From contig OX291561.1 of the NCBI GenBank assembly GCA_946406115.1, positions 1,046,273 through 1,110,272 on the forward strand: DNA of 64,000 nt, in the 5' to 3' direction. The notes under the pieces were generated by a model. That model made no database searches. It was not told the origin of the DNA and saw nothing but the letters and a program-made list of their open reading frames with translations. A program made the position numbers and the translations under genes. Source of the stretch: Apoda limacodes (lineage: Eukaryota; Arthropoda; Insecta; Lepidoptera; Limacodidae). This document shows positions 21,571-31,400 of this stretch, piece after piece (position 1 is the first letter of the stretch; each line of letters opens with the position of its first letter).

Positions 21571-22906
21571 AAAATGTTTTTTTAAAACATATGTTTCTAT
21601 TTAATTATTGTAAGTTTTAAGCTTTTTCAAGATATCAGATCAGTTTTTAAAGATATATCAACTTTTTAATGGTTTATATAAAGATGGTAAGGTGGGCCAG
21701 AGAGAGCTAGATTCTGTATTACTCACGATTTGCATGAATATGTGTTACAGCTAATGTCCGAAGTGCAGCTTTAAATTTTAATTTAAGCCGGCTAAAGTTA
21801 GGTAAGGCTAGGCTTGTGTTATGTAAGAAACGCCCAGATCAAGGTGTCTTATAGCCGCAGTCGGATATTAGTGTATAATGTCGTGCACATTATGATGAGT
21901 TTCATACTTTATATACTAATAATAAACTTGGTTTTCTGTATTGTAATTGCGTTAAGCTTTGTAGTTATGTATGTTTGTAATGTTATATGTCTAATGATTT
22001 TACTGACGCTAATTACAACCGAAAGCTTGTATTGGGTTAACTTTTTAACTAATACAATAAACTAACATAACTCAAAGAGCTAACACATTAAAGTAAATCT
22101 TGGCACTTATACTTTTAAATTTTTTAAATGCTATAAAATTTTCACCAAACATTTCGTGATTGCGCGATCTAGCCTTTATCGCCCTCCTGAAACAATTTAT
22201 CAAAACGTAATCACAGTAATTTCTAGCTTTGTATTAAAGATTTTTTTGGCAGAGTAATATGCTTTTTTTAAGGACCATTTGAAAGCTTGATATTCTCCGG
22301 TTAAATAATACGGTGTGAGCGTATAGTTGATAAAACAGCTGTGCATTATTAACGTAACTAAAAAAAGGTATTAACACTAGAAATAACGATAAAAGATGTC
22401 TACATATAAATTTACTAATAATAATATAAAATCTTGTACTTATTCTGCAATTTTTCTCAATCAAAACATATGAGCTTCCAAAGTTCTTGCTCTTGTTTAT
22501 TTCAAATATACCCTCACTTACCCGACCTGCAAAAGTATATTCATGTTTACAAATACATTTGTTTGTAGTAAGAAAAAACAACTGCGAAAACTCGAATAAT
22601 TTTTAGTACATGTCATCATTAACACCTAACATTTAAGTCGTTGTAGAAAGTTATTACTGAATAAATGACTATAATTTAATTTCGTTTTTAATTTTATTTA
22701 CTCTATTTTACTGCAAAACGTAAACTTTAAAGGAAACAAAAAATATAACAACTAACTTTGAATGGCGATTGCACATTTATAATTTTTCAGAAGTAATTAT
22801 GAATTGATCTAATTTTCCAATAGATGTTCTTATTTAACTAGGGTTTTGTCTAGTTTTTCAAAGTTAGTTTTTTTATCAAGCCCAGTATAAGACTGACAAC
22901 CGTTCA
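21571..22906. other. No gene seen
   Basis: AT-rich. The open frames at 21814-22065 and 22234-22581 are hydrophobic or low-complexity and show no motif I recognise. Confidence 0.4.
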
Positions 22907-23055
22907 GTTATTTTACCTCTGGTTAAATCAATTGGTAAGCTGTTTTAATTTACTTTTGGCATTATTAATATTTCACATTGATGATATTTTTTTTTAATCA
23001 TGCCAAAAATGAATTAAAATAGCTTATCAATGGATTTAACTAGAGGTAAAATAAC
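22907..23055. mobile_element. 149-bp foldback MITE
   Basis: The two ends are an imperfect inverted repeat of about 60 bases: 'gttattttacctctggttaa' on the left against the reverse complement of 'tggatttaactagaggtaaa' and onward on the right, with about 25 bases of loop. The size and near-full-length pairing are typical of miniature inverted-repeat elements. I cannot assign a family. Confidence 0.75.
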
Positions 23056-23769
23056 AACAGGCCATTTGTATGTGTGTGTAAGTACGTACTTTCACAGTAC
23101 TCACACATACATAATATTTGTTCTGATTTAATACGACAGATAGAGCTACTTTCCATACATGCATTTTATCGCCGCGAGAGGTCACTCTTACTATTACTAT
23201 CATACAGGTAGACAGTAAATATATATGTTGCCAGCTCACATGGGCTGCGTTCCGAGTGTATATTAATGGTTACATAGACTAAATAGAAGATAAGGTTTAG
23301 TTTAATTTAGTTAGTTTAGGGCGTGATTTTGTAGCTTGCAATTTCTCGCAAATAACGCAAATTTGGCAATGAAGTGTCCACGGAGCTTTGATTGCTAGCA
23401 ATGATTGCTCGCAATTGACAATTGTTCATTCGTTCGTGATTGCCTTTCATGTAATTTGTGTTCTTTTATATATATTTTTTTCTTTTTAATGTTTCATTGT
23501 AGTGCGTGTTCCGTTTGGTGGTTCGACGCCAATTCAGAAGGCTCCTACTGAAAATCAGTTCTGTGGCCCTGGCCAGAGTTTTTATACTGAGTGGGAGTCT
23601 TTTTTGGAAATTAGTAGCGCAATGTAGATTATTTTTTTTGTTTATGTTACAATGTCTTACTCTATCTAATAGCTGCTATTTTTCAAATAAATATTTTTCT
23701 TTCTTTCCTCTTCTTTCTTTATTATCATAATGACAGTTGAAATCCCGCATTGCAATATTTAATAAAATT
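23056..23769. other. No gene seen
   Basis: No supported coding region. The frame at 23506-23730 has no recognised domain. Confidence 0.35.
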
Positions 23770-24285
23770 AGTCACTAAGGTGGCAAACAAGCTTACGGTC
23801 CACCTGATGGTAAGCGGTCACCGTAGCCTATGGACGCTTGCAACACCAGGGGCATCACTCGCGCGTTGCCGACCCTTCAGAAATCTAATAACTTCTATTT
23901 TGAAGAACCCCATACTGTAGTCCTTAGAGAAAACCTTGGCAGGGAGCTCATTCCACAACTGAAGCGTTCGCGGGAGGAAGTTTCTCTGAAACCGCACTGT
24001 ATGCAACCATTTAGGTTCTAAAGTGTGAGAATGAATTCCCTGCCGATGGCGAGCGGTGCGATGGTAGAAAGTAGCCGTGGGCATCATTCCGAACAATTCC
24101 TCAGAACACATTCATTGTTCAAGAACACACACAGGGAGGCAAAGTCTATCCTCAGACTTAAGGGCTCGATACCACAAGTGAGTTTAGAATCGTCGACAAT
24201 TCTCACAGCCCGTCGTTGAACCGAGTCAAAAGGGCCAAGCTAGTATCCAGGTGCACCCACCCAGAGATGGCAGCAGCGTTTCGAA
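23770..24285 (-). mobile_element. Jockey-like family A fragment
   Basis: The reverse strand encodes the last stretch of the family A protein: MMPTATFYHRTARHRQG, LPRTLQLWNELPAKVF, GVASVHRLR*, close to the end of the copy at 15485. It then continues upstream in broken frames to about 24285. The poly-A tail is missing and the 5' side is truncated, so it is a remnant. Confidence 0.85.
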
Positions 24286-24379
24286 TTAGTTACGCCGTGA
24301 CACGTAATTGATAACTCGTATATTTGAGTTTTGCTAGAAAAATTAATTGTTGTTCTAATGCCGCCGACCGTGAAAAAGC

Positions 24380-24510
24380 GAAGTTGTGAGTTCACCGAGG
24401 ACTTCACACGTCACAAAAGTGTTTAACTCCTTCAGAAGTGCGGTGCAATAAATGTCATGGAAAATTTTCTGTTGCGCACGGTGGCAGACATAAATTAAAC
24501 AATGCTTAAA
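24380..24510 (+). pseudogene. Possible zinc-finger remnant of a DNA transposon
   Basis: One frame reads RCNKCHGKFSVAHGGRHKLN, resembling the degenerate C2-type finger at the N-terminus of some transposase-derived proteins. Too short to assign; there is no downstream transposase, only the copia remnant. Confidence 0.25.
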
Positions 24511-24834
24511 GATTTTAGTAATTCAGCTTGAAATATTGGCAAAGTCACAAAAATTCGGAACAAAAACATAACACACGATGCGCGATTGTAAATCTAAAAA
24601 GGCGAATGCATGTTATTTATAAATAAAATAATAAAAGGTTGGCATTTAAGCAATTCCTCTTTTGTTTCTTTAGTGAACAACCATTAAAAATTGTCACGAG
24701 AAGCCTCTGACTTCAACCTATCTGGTTTGATTTCTATAAAGTGAATTATTTTGCACATCAAGTTTTTCTATGTAGGAATGAACCAAAATGTTGCAACGAA
24801 GCTATCAATTCTGATAAACGTAATGAGTGATTAC

Positions 24835-25640
24835 AAGCCATGAAAGAAGAACATATGATTCTCTTCTAGCTCACAGTGTTTGGGAACTAGTTGATAGACC
24901 CTATACCAATACCAATTCACATACCAATGTGATCAAATGTAAGTGGATTTTTAAAGAGAAAACTGATGCTAATGTTGATATCACAATTAATTGTTGGTAG
25001 CAAAAGCATTTACCTAAAGCTATGGGGTTGATTACGAGAAACCTTTTCCCCTGTATTGAGACATAGCACTTTGCGTACTTTATTTGCAACAGCAGTTGAA
25101 TTGGATATGGATATTGAACATATTGATGTCAATACCGCTTTTCTAAATGGTGATCTAAAAGAAACCATTTATATGGAACAACCTACTGGTTTTTTAGTTT
25201 GAGGGGCGAAATAAAGTTTGTTTACTGAAGAAAAGCCTCTGTGGACTAACGCAAGCTATTAGAGCCTGGAAATGGAAAAAAAAAGTGTATACTACCAAGA
25301 TTTTGATACTAGTAAATTTATCATAGCCTTATATGTGGATATTTTTTTTTTGTTTTCACCAACAGCAAAAATGGTAAAAAGCAACTTTACGATATTTTAC
25401 AGAAAAATTTCAAAATAAAATTGTTTGGTCCTGTTAAATTTGCATTAGTCATAAAATTCAAAGTGATAGGTCTGCAGTTACATTGAAACTTTCTCAGGGA
25501 TTATACGTAAAGAATTTATTAGACAAATTTGGAATGACTGAATGTAAAACAAATAAAACTAAAAAATAACTTACCAAAGACTTGGCACATGGTCTAAGAC
25601 CTTAGCCTATCCTTAGGGGATAAATGAAAAAAATTGGGCG
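24835..25640 (+). pseudogene. Ty1/copia pol (RVT_2-type reverse transcriptase) remnant
   Basis: Motifs in several frames in the right order: AMKEEHDSLLAHSVWELVDR, then CKWIFKEKTD, then LRTLFATAVELDMDIEHIDV followed directly by NTAFLNGDLKETIYMEQPTG. These are the copia blocks 'W.LV..P', 'KW.fk.K' and 'D..TAFLnG.L.E.iYM.QP.GF'. Stops and frame changes occur throughout and no LTRs, protease or integrase are seen. A decayed copy on the + strand. Confidence 0.85.
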
Positions 25641-26748
25641 AAAAATACACAAATCTGGACATATACTATTATCTGTGACACAAATCAAATTTGTGACACA
25701 AATTATGATTTGTGTCTTTTGCAAAACTATTTTGTTTTTGTATCGTACGAGTATACAAAACTAAATTTAGATGTTTACAAATACCACGAAAACAATGTGT
25801 TAACACATGTCCCATTTGTTAGTTCATAAGTCATATTGAAGCAATTTTATTTGGGGTGGGTGAATCATCATTTACAACAAAGATAACTCATACTCAAGTA
25901 AGTAAACATTAGCTACTTTTCCTACATTTGGTAAATTTTTACTTTGCTGCACCAAGTTATTTTTGGTAAAAAAAAATTTAATTGAGTACCCCTTATACAC
26001 AAATGAATAAAAAGTCGGCTGAAAAGAATAGATTTTGAAAATAAAAATGTCTAATAAATACTAGTGCTAAGTAAGGTTAGGTTATGTTTTGGTAATTTTT
26101 TACTCTTCTGAGAAGTAAAATATTACCATACATTTTAATACTAGTATATTGTTTCTAACAAACAAACTTTGGTATTTACTTTGGCGACGGATAACTTTTT
26201 GAGCTGAAATAAGTTCTAAATTTGTCTTATAATTTTAGAAACGTATTCCAATAAAAATTTTGGATAAAATATACAATATCCCCCGTCGAGTTGGGTGTTC
26301 GTAATTTTTTGGCTAATAGATCTAGTTTTCAATATTAACTGTGCGAAGTTTCAGAGCCCGGAATTATGTAGTTTTTCAGAAATAAAATTATGAAAATTGA
26401 TAATTAATTGCAAAATTGCAAATTTTTTTTTTGGTCTGACTACATCAGTCGGAAGTATGAAATCCCTACGGCTTTTTTTTTTGCTTATAGGGCAAAATAA
26501 GGTTTAATTTTTGTTGAAAAATGCATATTGAAATTATATAGGTATTTTACTACAGTAAAATTTTTGCTTTTGTTTTTTATAAGTGATGCGATGCTAGTTT
26601 TTAGTCGCGTTTTTTTACGCAATTACCGCATTAAACGCATTGACCAGTAAACATAGCGCGCGTTTGGTAAAACAATACTCAAAACGCCGCCATTTTTAGT
26701 TGAGATCGTTTTTACGTACTCCTGTCGAAAACAAATTGTGTGACTACC

Positions 26749-27856
26749 ATGGCGTCGAGTTCTGCAGCATCGCCTGAAGAGTTGAGTGTAGTGCAAGTGT
26801 TGGACTCAATTGAGCCGCTTGTTACGGTCTCCTCTTCAGTGCCTACGTGTAGTGTGCAAGTGATAGACTCTAGTGAGCCGCTTGTGACTAACGTTTCGCG
26901 AGTGCAAGTGTTGGACTCTAATAAGCCACTTGAGCTCGAATCCTCGTCTTCTGCCCCAGCGGCTGATTCTAGTGCTCGTCCTAGTGTAGGAGCTGGTCCT
27001 AGCTGGAGAGCTGGTCCTAGTTGCATGGCTAACACATTTATGCCTTCTTTCTTGGTAAAAGAAAATCAGGGGAAGACTTTGGGTTCATCTGGGAGACGTA
27101 CCAATCTATATGTGGATGAACTGAGGTAAGTTACTTTTTTTAAAGTTTTGGGCTAGTCACTTTGGTTAATTTCTACCCAGAAATCTTGTTAGGGCACCCC
27201 AACGACAGTCAAGCTAGGTTAGAAGGTTGAGGCAGGAGCGTAGCGAAGCAAGCTCCTGCCTTAACGTTCGTGGTTTTTTTTTTATTTCTACCCAGAAATC
27301 TTGTTAGGGCACCCCAACGACAGTCGAGTTAGGTTAGAAGGTTAAGGCAGGAGCGTAGCGAAGCAAGCTCCTGCCTTAACGTTCGTGGTTATTTTTTTAT
27401 TTCTACCCAGAAATCTTGTTAGGGCACCCCAACGACAGTGGAGTTAGGTTAGAAGGTTATTTTTTTTTATTTCTACCCAGAAATCTTGTTAGGGCACCCC
27501 AACGACAGTCGAGTTAGGTTAGAAGGTTAAGGCAGGAGCGTAGCGAAGCAAGCTCCTTCCTTAACGTTTGTGGTTATTTGTTTTTTATTTCTACCCGTGT
27601 TTGTTTGGGCTGGAATCGAACCCACACCCCTCGGTTCAGTAGGCAGGAGCACTACCAACTGAACCACAAAAGCAGTCATTTGTCATAGTTCATCTTAGTT
27701 TAAAACTAATAACTTACTTTTTGCTGTTTCAGATCTATGTGGAACTGGAGAATGATTTTCTCTCAGTTGGGCACAGAAGCTCAATGCATTGAGTTTGCGG
27801 AGGAGAGGGGGCTAATTTTGTCAACCCTTAAATATGCAGGGGAAATTGTATATTAA
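26749..27856 (+). CDS. Two-exon ORF of unknown function inside the Merlin region
   Basis: Exon 1 is 26749-27125 (ATG in a 'ccATGg' context, donor CTGAG|GTAAG); exon 2 is 27733-27856 (acceptor TTTCAG|A), stop TAA. The phases fit and the product is 166 residues. The N-terminal half is Ser/Ala-rich with three near-repeats of VQVLDSxxPL at about residues 14-66. The C-terminal part reads SMWNWRMIFSQLG then EAQCIEFAEERGLI, which faintly resembles the start of Merlin/IS1016 transposases ('..ci.flq.rGl'). No catalytic residues. It could be an accessory ORF of the transposon, the N-terminus of a truncated second transposase, or a captured host gene. The intron holds the hairpin-repeat array and the SINE head. 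Confidence 0.5.
27169..27583. repeat. Tandem array of about 115-bp units with a hairpin
   Basis: Four head-to-tail units begin 'atttctacccagaaatcttg' (near 27169, 27284, 27400 and 27462). Three carry an 11-base inverted repeat, AAGGCAGGAGC...GCTCCTGCCTT, around a 12-base loop (one arm mutated in the first and last units). The third unit lacks the hairpin segment and is only about 60 bp. A further partial unit lies apart at 28120-28215. Confidence 0.85.
27598..27673 (-). mobile_element. tRNA-derived SINE head
   Basis: The reverse strand reads 'tggttcagttggtag' (A-box-like) and, about 40 bases on, GGTTCGATTCC (a perfect B box) followed by 'agcccaaaca'. These are the split RNA polymerase III promoter elements of tRNAs. 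The stem regions do not pair as a proper tRNA and the 3' side continues into the repeat array, so I call it a SINE head rather than a tRNA gene. Confidence 0.7.
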
Positions 27857-28115
27857 TTAACCATTCAATAGTCTAAAGAAAGTTGGTTTCTACATTTTGA
27901 GGTTAAATTTAAAAAAAAATATATAAAAAAGGGGGTGTTTCGGGCCCTCTAGTTTTCGGGGGTACCTACCTCTTCCCCCCTCACTATCAACCCTAAATTA
28001 CGCAGGGAAAATTGGATACCCTGATAGAAGTTGGTTCCTACATTTTGAGGTTAAATTTTTAAAAATTTATATAAAAAAGGGGGGGTTCCGGGCCCCCTCC
28101 TTTTCTGGGGTACCT
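27815..28115. repeat. Diverged tandem duplication, about 165-bp spacing
   Basis: 'gtcaacccttaaatatgcag' with 'ttctacattttgaggttaaa' and 'aaagggggtgtttcgggccc' (from about 27818) recurs as 'tcaaccctaaattacgcagg', 'tcctacattttgaggttaaa' and 'ggggggttccgggcccc' (from about 27986). The first copy includes the last codons of the two-exon ORF. Confidence 0.75.
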
Positions 28116-28367
28116 CCTAGGGCCGGGTTAGGTTAGAAGGTTAAGCAAGCTCCTGCCTTAGCCTTCGTGGTTTTTTTTTTATTTCTACCCAGTAATCTTG
28201 TTAGGGCACCCCCACAAAACTAAAAACAGAATTCGTTACAACCCTAAAAAAATCTTTTCAACTAAAAAACATTAAGAGTGAAATTCGTTTAGGGTAGCAA
28301 CATTGTAGAGCTATTTCCGGTTGGTTGTTGGTTGTGAGATTTGTGAGTGAAGTTTTTAGTTTCCGTT

Positions 28368-29419
28368 ATGGCTTCAACCTCGTGCGAAACTTTCAGTTGC
28401 AACGGCTGTAATTTGAAGTGTAGAGAAATAGGACATATTAGTTTTGTTGGTTCTGCAGGAGACTCTCAACTTCTATTTGATTTTTTAAAAAAACATGGTG
28501 TCCTATTGTTTAATAGGAATTGTGAAAAGTGCGGGAAAGAGTGCAATTTTAGTGCAGTCACAAATTTATTTAGGTGTGACAAGGCCAACTTGGAGTTAGC
28601 CAAGAAAACTAAACGCAAAGCGGTTCCTTGTACATTTAAATCGTCTTTGTTCAAAGGCACTTTTTTTGAAAACTCGAGCTTGCCGGTGTGGAAAGTGTTT
28701 GAATTTGTTCATCTTTATTTAAGCATACCGCGTAGTCGCAGTTCATATATAATTAGTGATTTGGACATTTCCACCAGAACTTATACGGACTGGGCAAGTT
28801 TTGTGCGCGAAGTAGCTGTCGATTGGAGTGTTCGTCATTCGCAAAAAATTGGTGGTGAAGGCGTTATCGTTGAAATTGACGAAGCTAAATTCGCTCGCCG
28901 GAAGTATAATCGCGGGCGTATTGTGCAAGGACAGTGGGTTTTTGGCGGAGTAGAAAGACTAGACAAGTCAAAACAGTTTTTTGTGCCTGTCCAAAAACGT
29001 GATAAGGACACTCTTATTCAATTAGTGAAATACTATATTAAGCCGGGGTCGATTATATATAGTGACTGCTGGAAAGTCTATACACTCTTATTCAATTAGT
29101 GAAATACTATATTAAGCCGGGGTCGATTATATATAGTGACTGCTGGAAAGTCTATGAAACTTTGACGGAAGAAGGCTTCCAGCACTTGTGTGTGAATCAC
29201 AGCGTGCATTTTGTTGATCCCGTAACAGGTGCACACACGCAAAATATAGAGAGACTTTGGCGTGATTTGCGTGCGAATGTTCCACAATATGGCCGCCGTG
29301 AGGCCTTTTTCGTGGGATATTTAGCTGAAGCGCGATTCCGACAAACTTTTAAAGTGGCTGGTGAACGTTTTCACCAATTCTGGACTGCAGCTGGGATTCT
29401 CTATCCTCCGCAGACGTGA
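28368..29419 (+). pseudogene. Merlin/ISXO2-like transposase, broken by a 74-bp duplication
   Basis: The start is the ATG at 28368 (MASTSCETFSCNGCNL). A Cys cluster at about residues 8-65 is probably a zinc ribbon. The catalytic ISXO2/DDE domain follows: IVEIDEAKF (first Asp), KYNRGRIVQGQWVFGGVE, then IIYSDCWKVY (second Asp), HTQNIERLWRDLR (Glu) and the C-terminal RQTF...ERFHQFWTAAG. The region 29011-29084 is repeated at 29085-29158, and 74 is not a multiple of 3, so the first frame stops at 29097-29099 (LLFN*) and the second reading starts after it, ending at 29419. Both parts together have the full family layout. IS1016-type transposases cut and paste DNA between inverted repeats. The copy is inactive as it stands. 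Confidence 0.88.
29011..29158. repeat. Exact 74-bp tandem duplication inside the transposase
   Basis: 'ctcttattcaattagtgaaa' and the following bases to 'ggaaagtctat' occur twice, at offset 74. By eye the copies look identical, which suggests a very recent event or an assembly error. Confidence 0.9.
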
Positions 29420-29776
29420 TACTATGTAAGTTTATTGTAATTATTAATTTTGTAGCGTATAAATTAGTAAAAAACAAATTTTTTTTCAACATTTTTTTTA
29501 CAAAAAAATAGTCGTTTCCGCCGATTTTTGCGTTTCATCAGTGCATAAGGGGATGCCTTTCTATCGATTAAAATTTTTTTTACGTAAAAATACGATCCGT
29601 CGACAAAGTAAAAAATTACCCAAACTTTGCTTGTAGCCTTCTGTTAAGTACTGTCTCAAAGAAATTTTTTTTCCTTAATTTATCATGCTATCAGTCTTTG
29701 AGACTATGAGCAGATGTGTTGTGGCTCTACTGCATTAAGTAGATCCACCATCCTATCAAACTTGGACTTGTTAGTC

Positions 29777-30215
29777 CATAACATTGTCTTAATAAAGTCT
29801 CAGATGACAATTCCCTAATAGTAGGATCAGTAGTGGTGGTCCAATACCGTGGCCGGCACGTAGTCCCGACATTACACCCATGGACTTTTTTGTGTGAAGT
29901 TAATGAAAGCCTTGCTTGTAGCGGTACGATATGGTCCACTACATACTGACAAATATGAAAATTTTACTATTAATATTCCTTATTTAGAATATCTTTATTG
30001 CAAAACAAAAAAAAAATGGGCCAGGAAGACCAATTTTTAGGATTTATAGCTATATTAAGATTATAAGTAGGTTGTTTCCGTGAAATTGTTTAAGTAGGAA
30101 TATCTTGGAAAGGGTTAACTTTAGGTCAGTAGGTCTCATAGTAATATCGACTGGAATTGCCCCATACTATCACCCCTTAACTGCCCTGCCACTAATTTCC
30201 AGGTCACCCTATATA
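29777..30215 (+). mobile_element. Mariner-like transposase 3' fragment (copy 1)
   Basis: The + strand reads GGPIPWPARSPDITPMDFFV followed by a stop, the conserved 'WP.rSPDltPlDff.WG' block around the last catalytic acid of IS630/Tc1/mariner transposases. The segment ends at 30214 with 'ggtcaccctata', reading TATAGGGTGACC on the reverse strand, a terminus typical of such elements. The duplicate is at 30491-30929. Upstream catalytic parts are missing. Confidence 0.7.
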
Positions 30216-30482
30216 ACTTACATCTTGTACTTTTGTTAGTTGCTTAATTTTTGTCAGTCTCCATCTGTTGTTTAGTTTTAGGTTCAACATGCTTCTTTCC
30301 ATTTTGTTATGGCATACCTTTAATCTCTGACAGTTATTCTTGGAGAAATTTCATGTTTGGCAGCCATAAGTCAGTACCGGGAGTATGCATATGTTGAATA
30401 GTTTTCCCTTGACAGAGTTGGCTATTAATTTGCTTTTAAAAATGTCTTTAAGTGATCAATACTGCATCCATTTGTTATTCTT
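30216..30482 (-). mobile_element. RTE-like RT C-terminal fragment (duplicated part)
   Basis: The reverse strand reads KGKLFNICILPVLTYGCQT and MERSMLNLKLNNRWRLTKIK, then TKVQDVSYI before the mariner end. These are the C-terminal blocks of RTE-type proteins ('iLPvLtYG..tW', 'a.eRsML'). Confidence 0.7.
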
Positions 30483-30490
30483 CAACATAA

Positions 30491-30929
30491 CATAACATTG
30501 TCTTAAGAAAGTCTCAGATGACAATTCCCTAATAGTAGGATCAGTAGTGGTGGTCCAATACCGTGGCCGGCACGTAGTCCCGACATTACACCCATGGACT
30601 TTTTTGTGTGAAGTTAATGAAAGCCTTGCTTGTAGCGGTACGATATGGTCCACTACATACTGACAAATATGAAAATTTTACTATTAATATTCCTTATTTA
30701 GAATATCTTTATTGCAAAACAAAAAAAAAATGGGCCAGGAAGACCAATTTTTAGGATTTATAGCTATATTAAGATTATAAGTAGGTTGTTTCCGTGAAAT
30801 TGTTTAAGTAGGAATATCTTGGAAAGGGTTAACTTTAGGTCAGTAGGTCTCATAGTAATATCGACTGGAATTGCCCCATACTATCACCCCTTAACTGCCC
30901 TGCCACTAATTTCCAGGTCACCCTATATA
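30491..30929 (+). mobile_element. Mariner-like transposase 3' fragment (copy 2)
   Basis: Same sequence as copy 1, including the WPARSPDITPMDFF block and the terminal 'ccctata'. It appears to have inserted at a TA inside the RTE sequence that continues to its right. Confidence 0.7.
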
Positions 30930-31196
30930 ACTTACATCTTGTACTTTTGTTAGTTGCTTAATTTTTGTCAGTCTCCATCTGTTGTTTAGTTTTAGGTTCA
31001 ACATGCTTCTTTCCATTTTGTTTTGGCATACCTTTAATCTCTGACAGTTATTCTTGGAGAAATTTCATGTTTGGCAGCCATAAGTCAGTACCGGGAGTAT
31101 GCATATGTTGAATAGTTTTCCCTTGACAGAGTTGGCTATTAATTTGCTTTTAAAAATGTCTTTAAGTGATCAATACTGCATCCATTTGTTATTCTT
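30491..31196. repeat. Tandem duplication at 714-bp spacing, copy 2
   Basis: Second copy of 29777-30482. On its right it continues into single-copy RTE sequence (to about 31400), so this copy keeps the original context. Confidence 0.9.
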
Positions 31197-31400
31197 GGGT
31201 TAATTTCTGTTACCATTTGTTGCTTAGGGGTATTTATTTGTCCAAGGTATTTGTATTTATCAACATACTCTACTTAGTTGTAAACAAAAATTCTTTATTT
31301 TAAGTGATTTGTCATCACTTTGGTCTTCATTCATAGTTAGTTCTGCCCTTTGGCTTTCCTTTGTTAGTTGTTCCAGCATTGTTTCCAGTCTTTTTGGATG
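30930..31400 (-). mobile_element. RTE-like RT C-terminal fragment
   Basis: Reverse strand, right to left: RLETMLEQLTKESQRAELTM, VEYVDKYKYLGQIN (the RTE 'Y.YLGq' block), then ICILPVLTYGCQ and MERSMLNLKLNNRWRLTK, ending at the mariner insertion. Stops and frame changes are present; no poly-A or endonuclease is seen. Confidence 0.75.

Larger units (their letters stand above)
25928..29631 (+). mobile_element. Merlin (IS1016/ISXO2-type) DNA transposon, about 3.7 kb
   Basis: The left segment 25928-26030 and the reverse complement of 29515-29631 share 'tttgg.taa.tttttacttt', then 'tattttt..gtaaaaaaaatttaat', 'ccccttatgcac.gatga' and 'gtcggcggaaa'-like blocks, about 100 bp of imperfect inverted repeat. 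A second left segment (26168-26210, 'tttactttggcgacggat') matches the outer right end even better, so the left end may be doubled. Inside lie a Merlin-type transposase (28368-29419), a spliced ORF and a repeat array. I found no clear 8-9 bp target duplication, so the exact ends are uncertain. Confidence 0.6.
29777..30482. repeat. Tandem duplication at 714-bp spacing, copy 1
   Basis: 'cataacattgtctta' to 'catccatttgttattctt' recurs at 30491-31196 with only a couple of differences (cttaataaag/cttaagaaag; ttgttatgg/ttgttttgg). The unit holds a mariner-like transposase scrap and the C-terminal part of an RTE-like RT. Confidence 0.9.

Noticed and set aside
26712..27035. A 107-residue reverse frame rich in Ser/Thr/Glu
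   Set aside because: Antisense of the repetitive exon 1 at 26749-27125; the sense strand has splice signals, this one does not.
27598..27673. Functional tRNA gene on the - strand
   Set aside because: The B box is perfect, but acceptor and anticodon stems do not pair properly and the 3' side runs into repeat sequence; a SINE head fits better.
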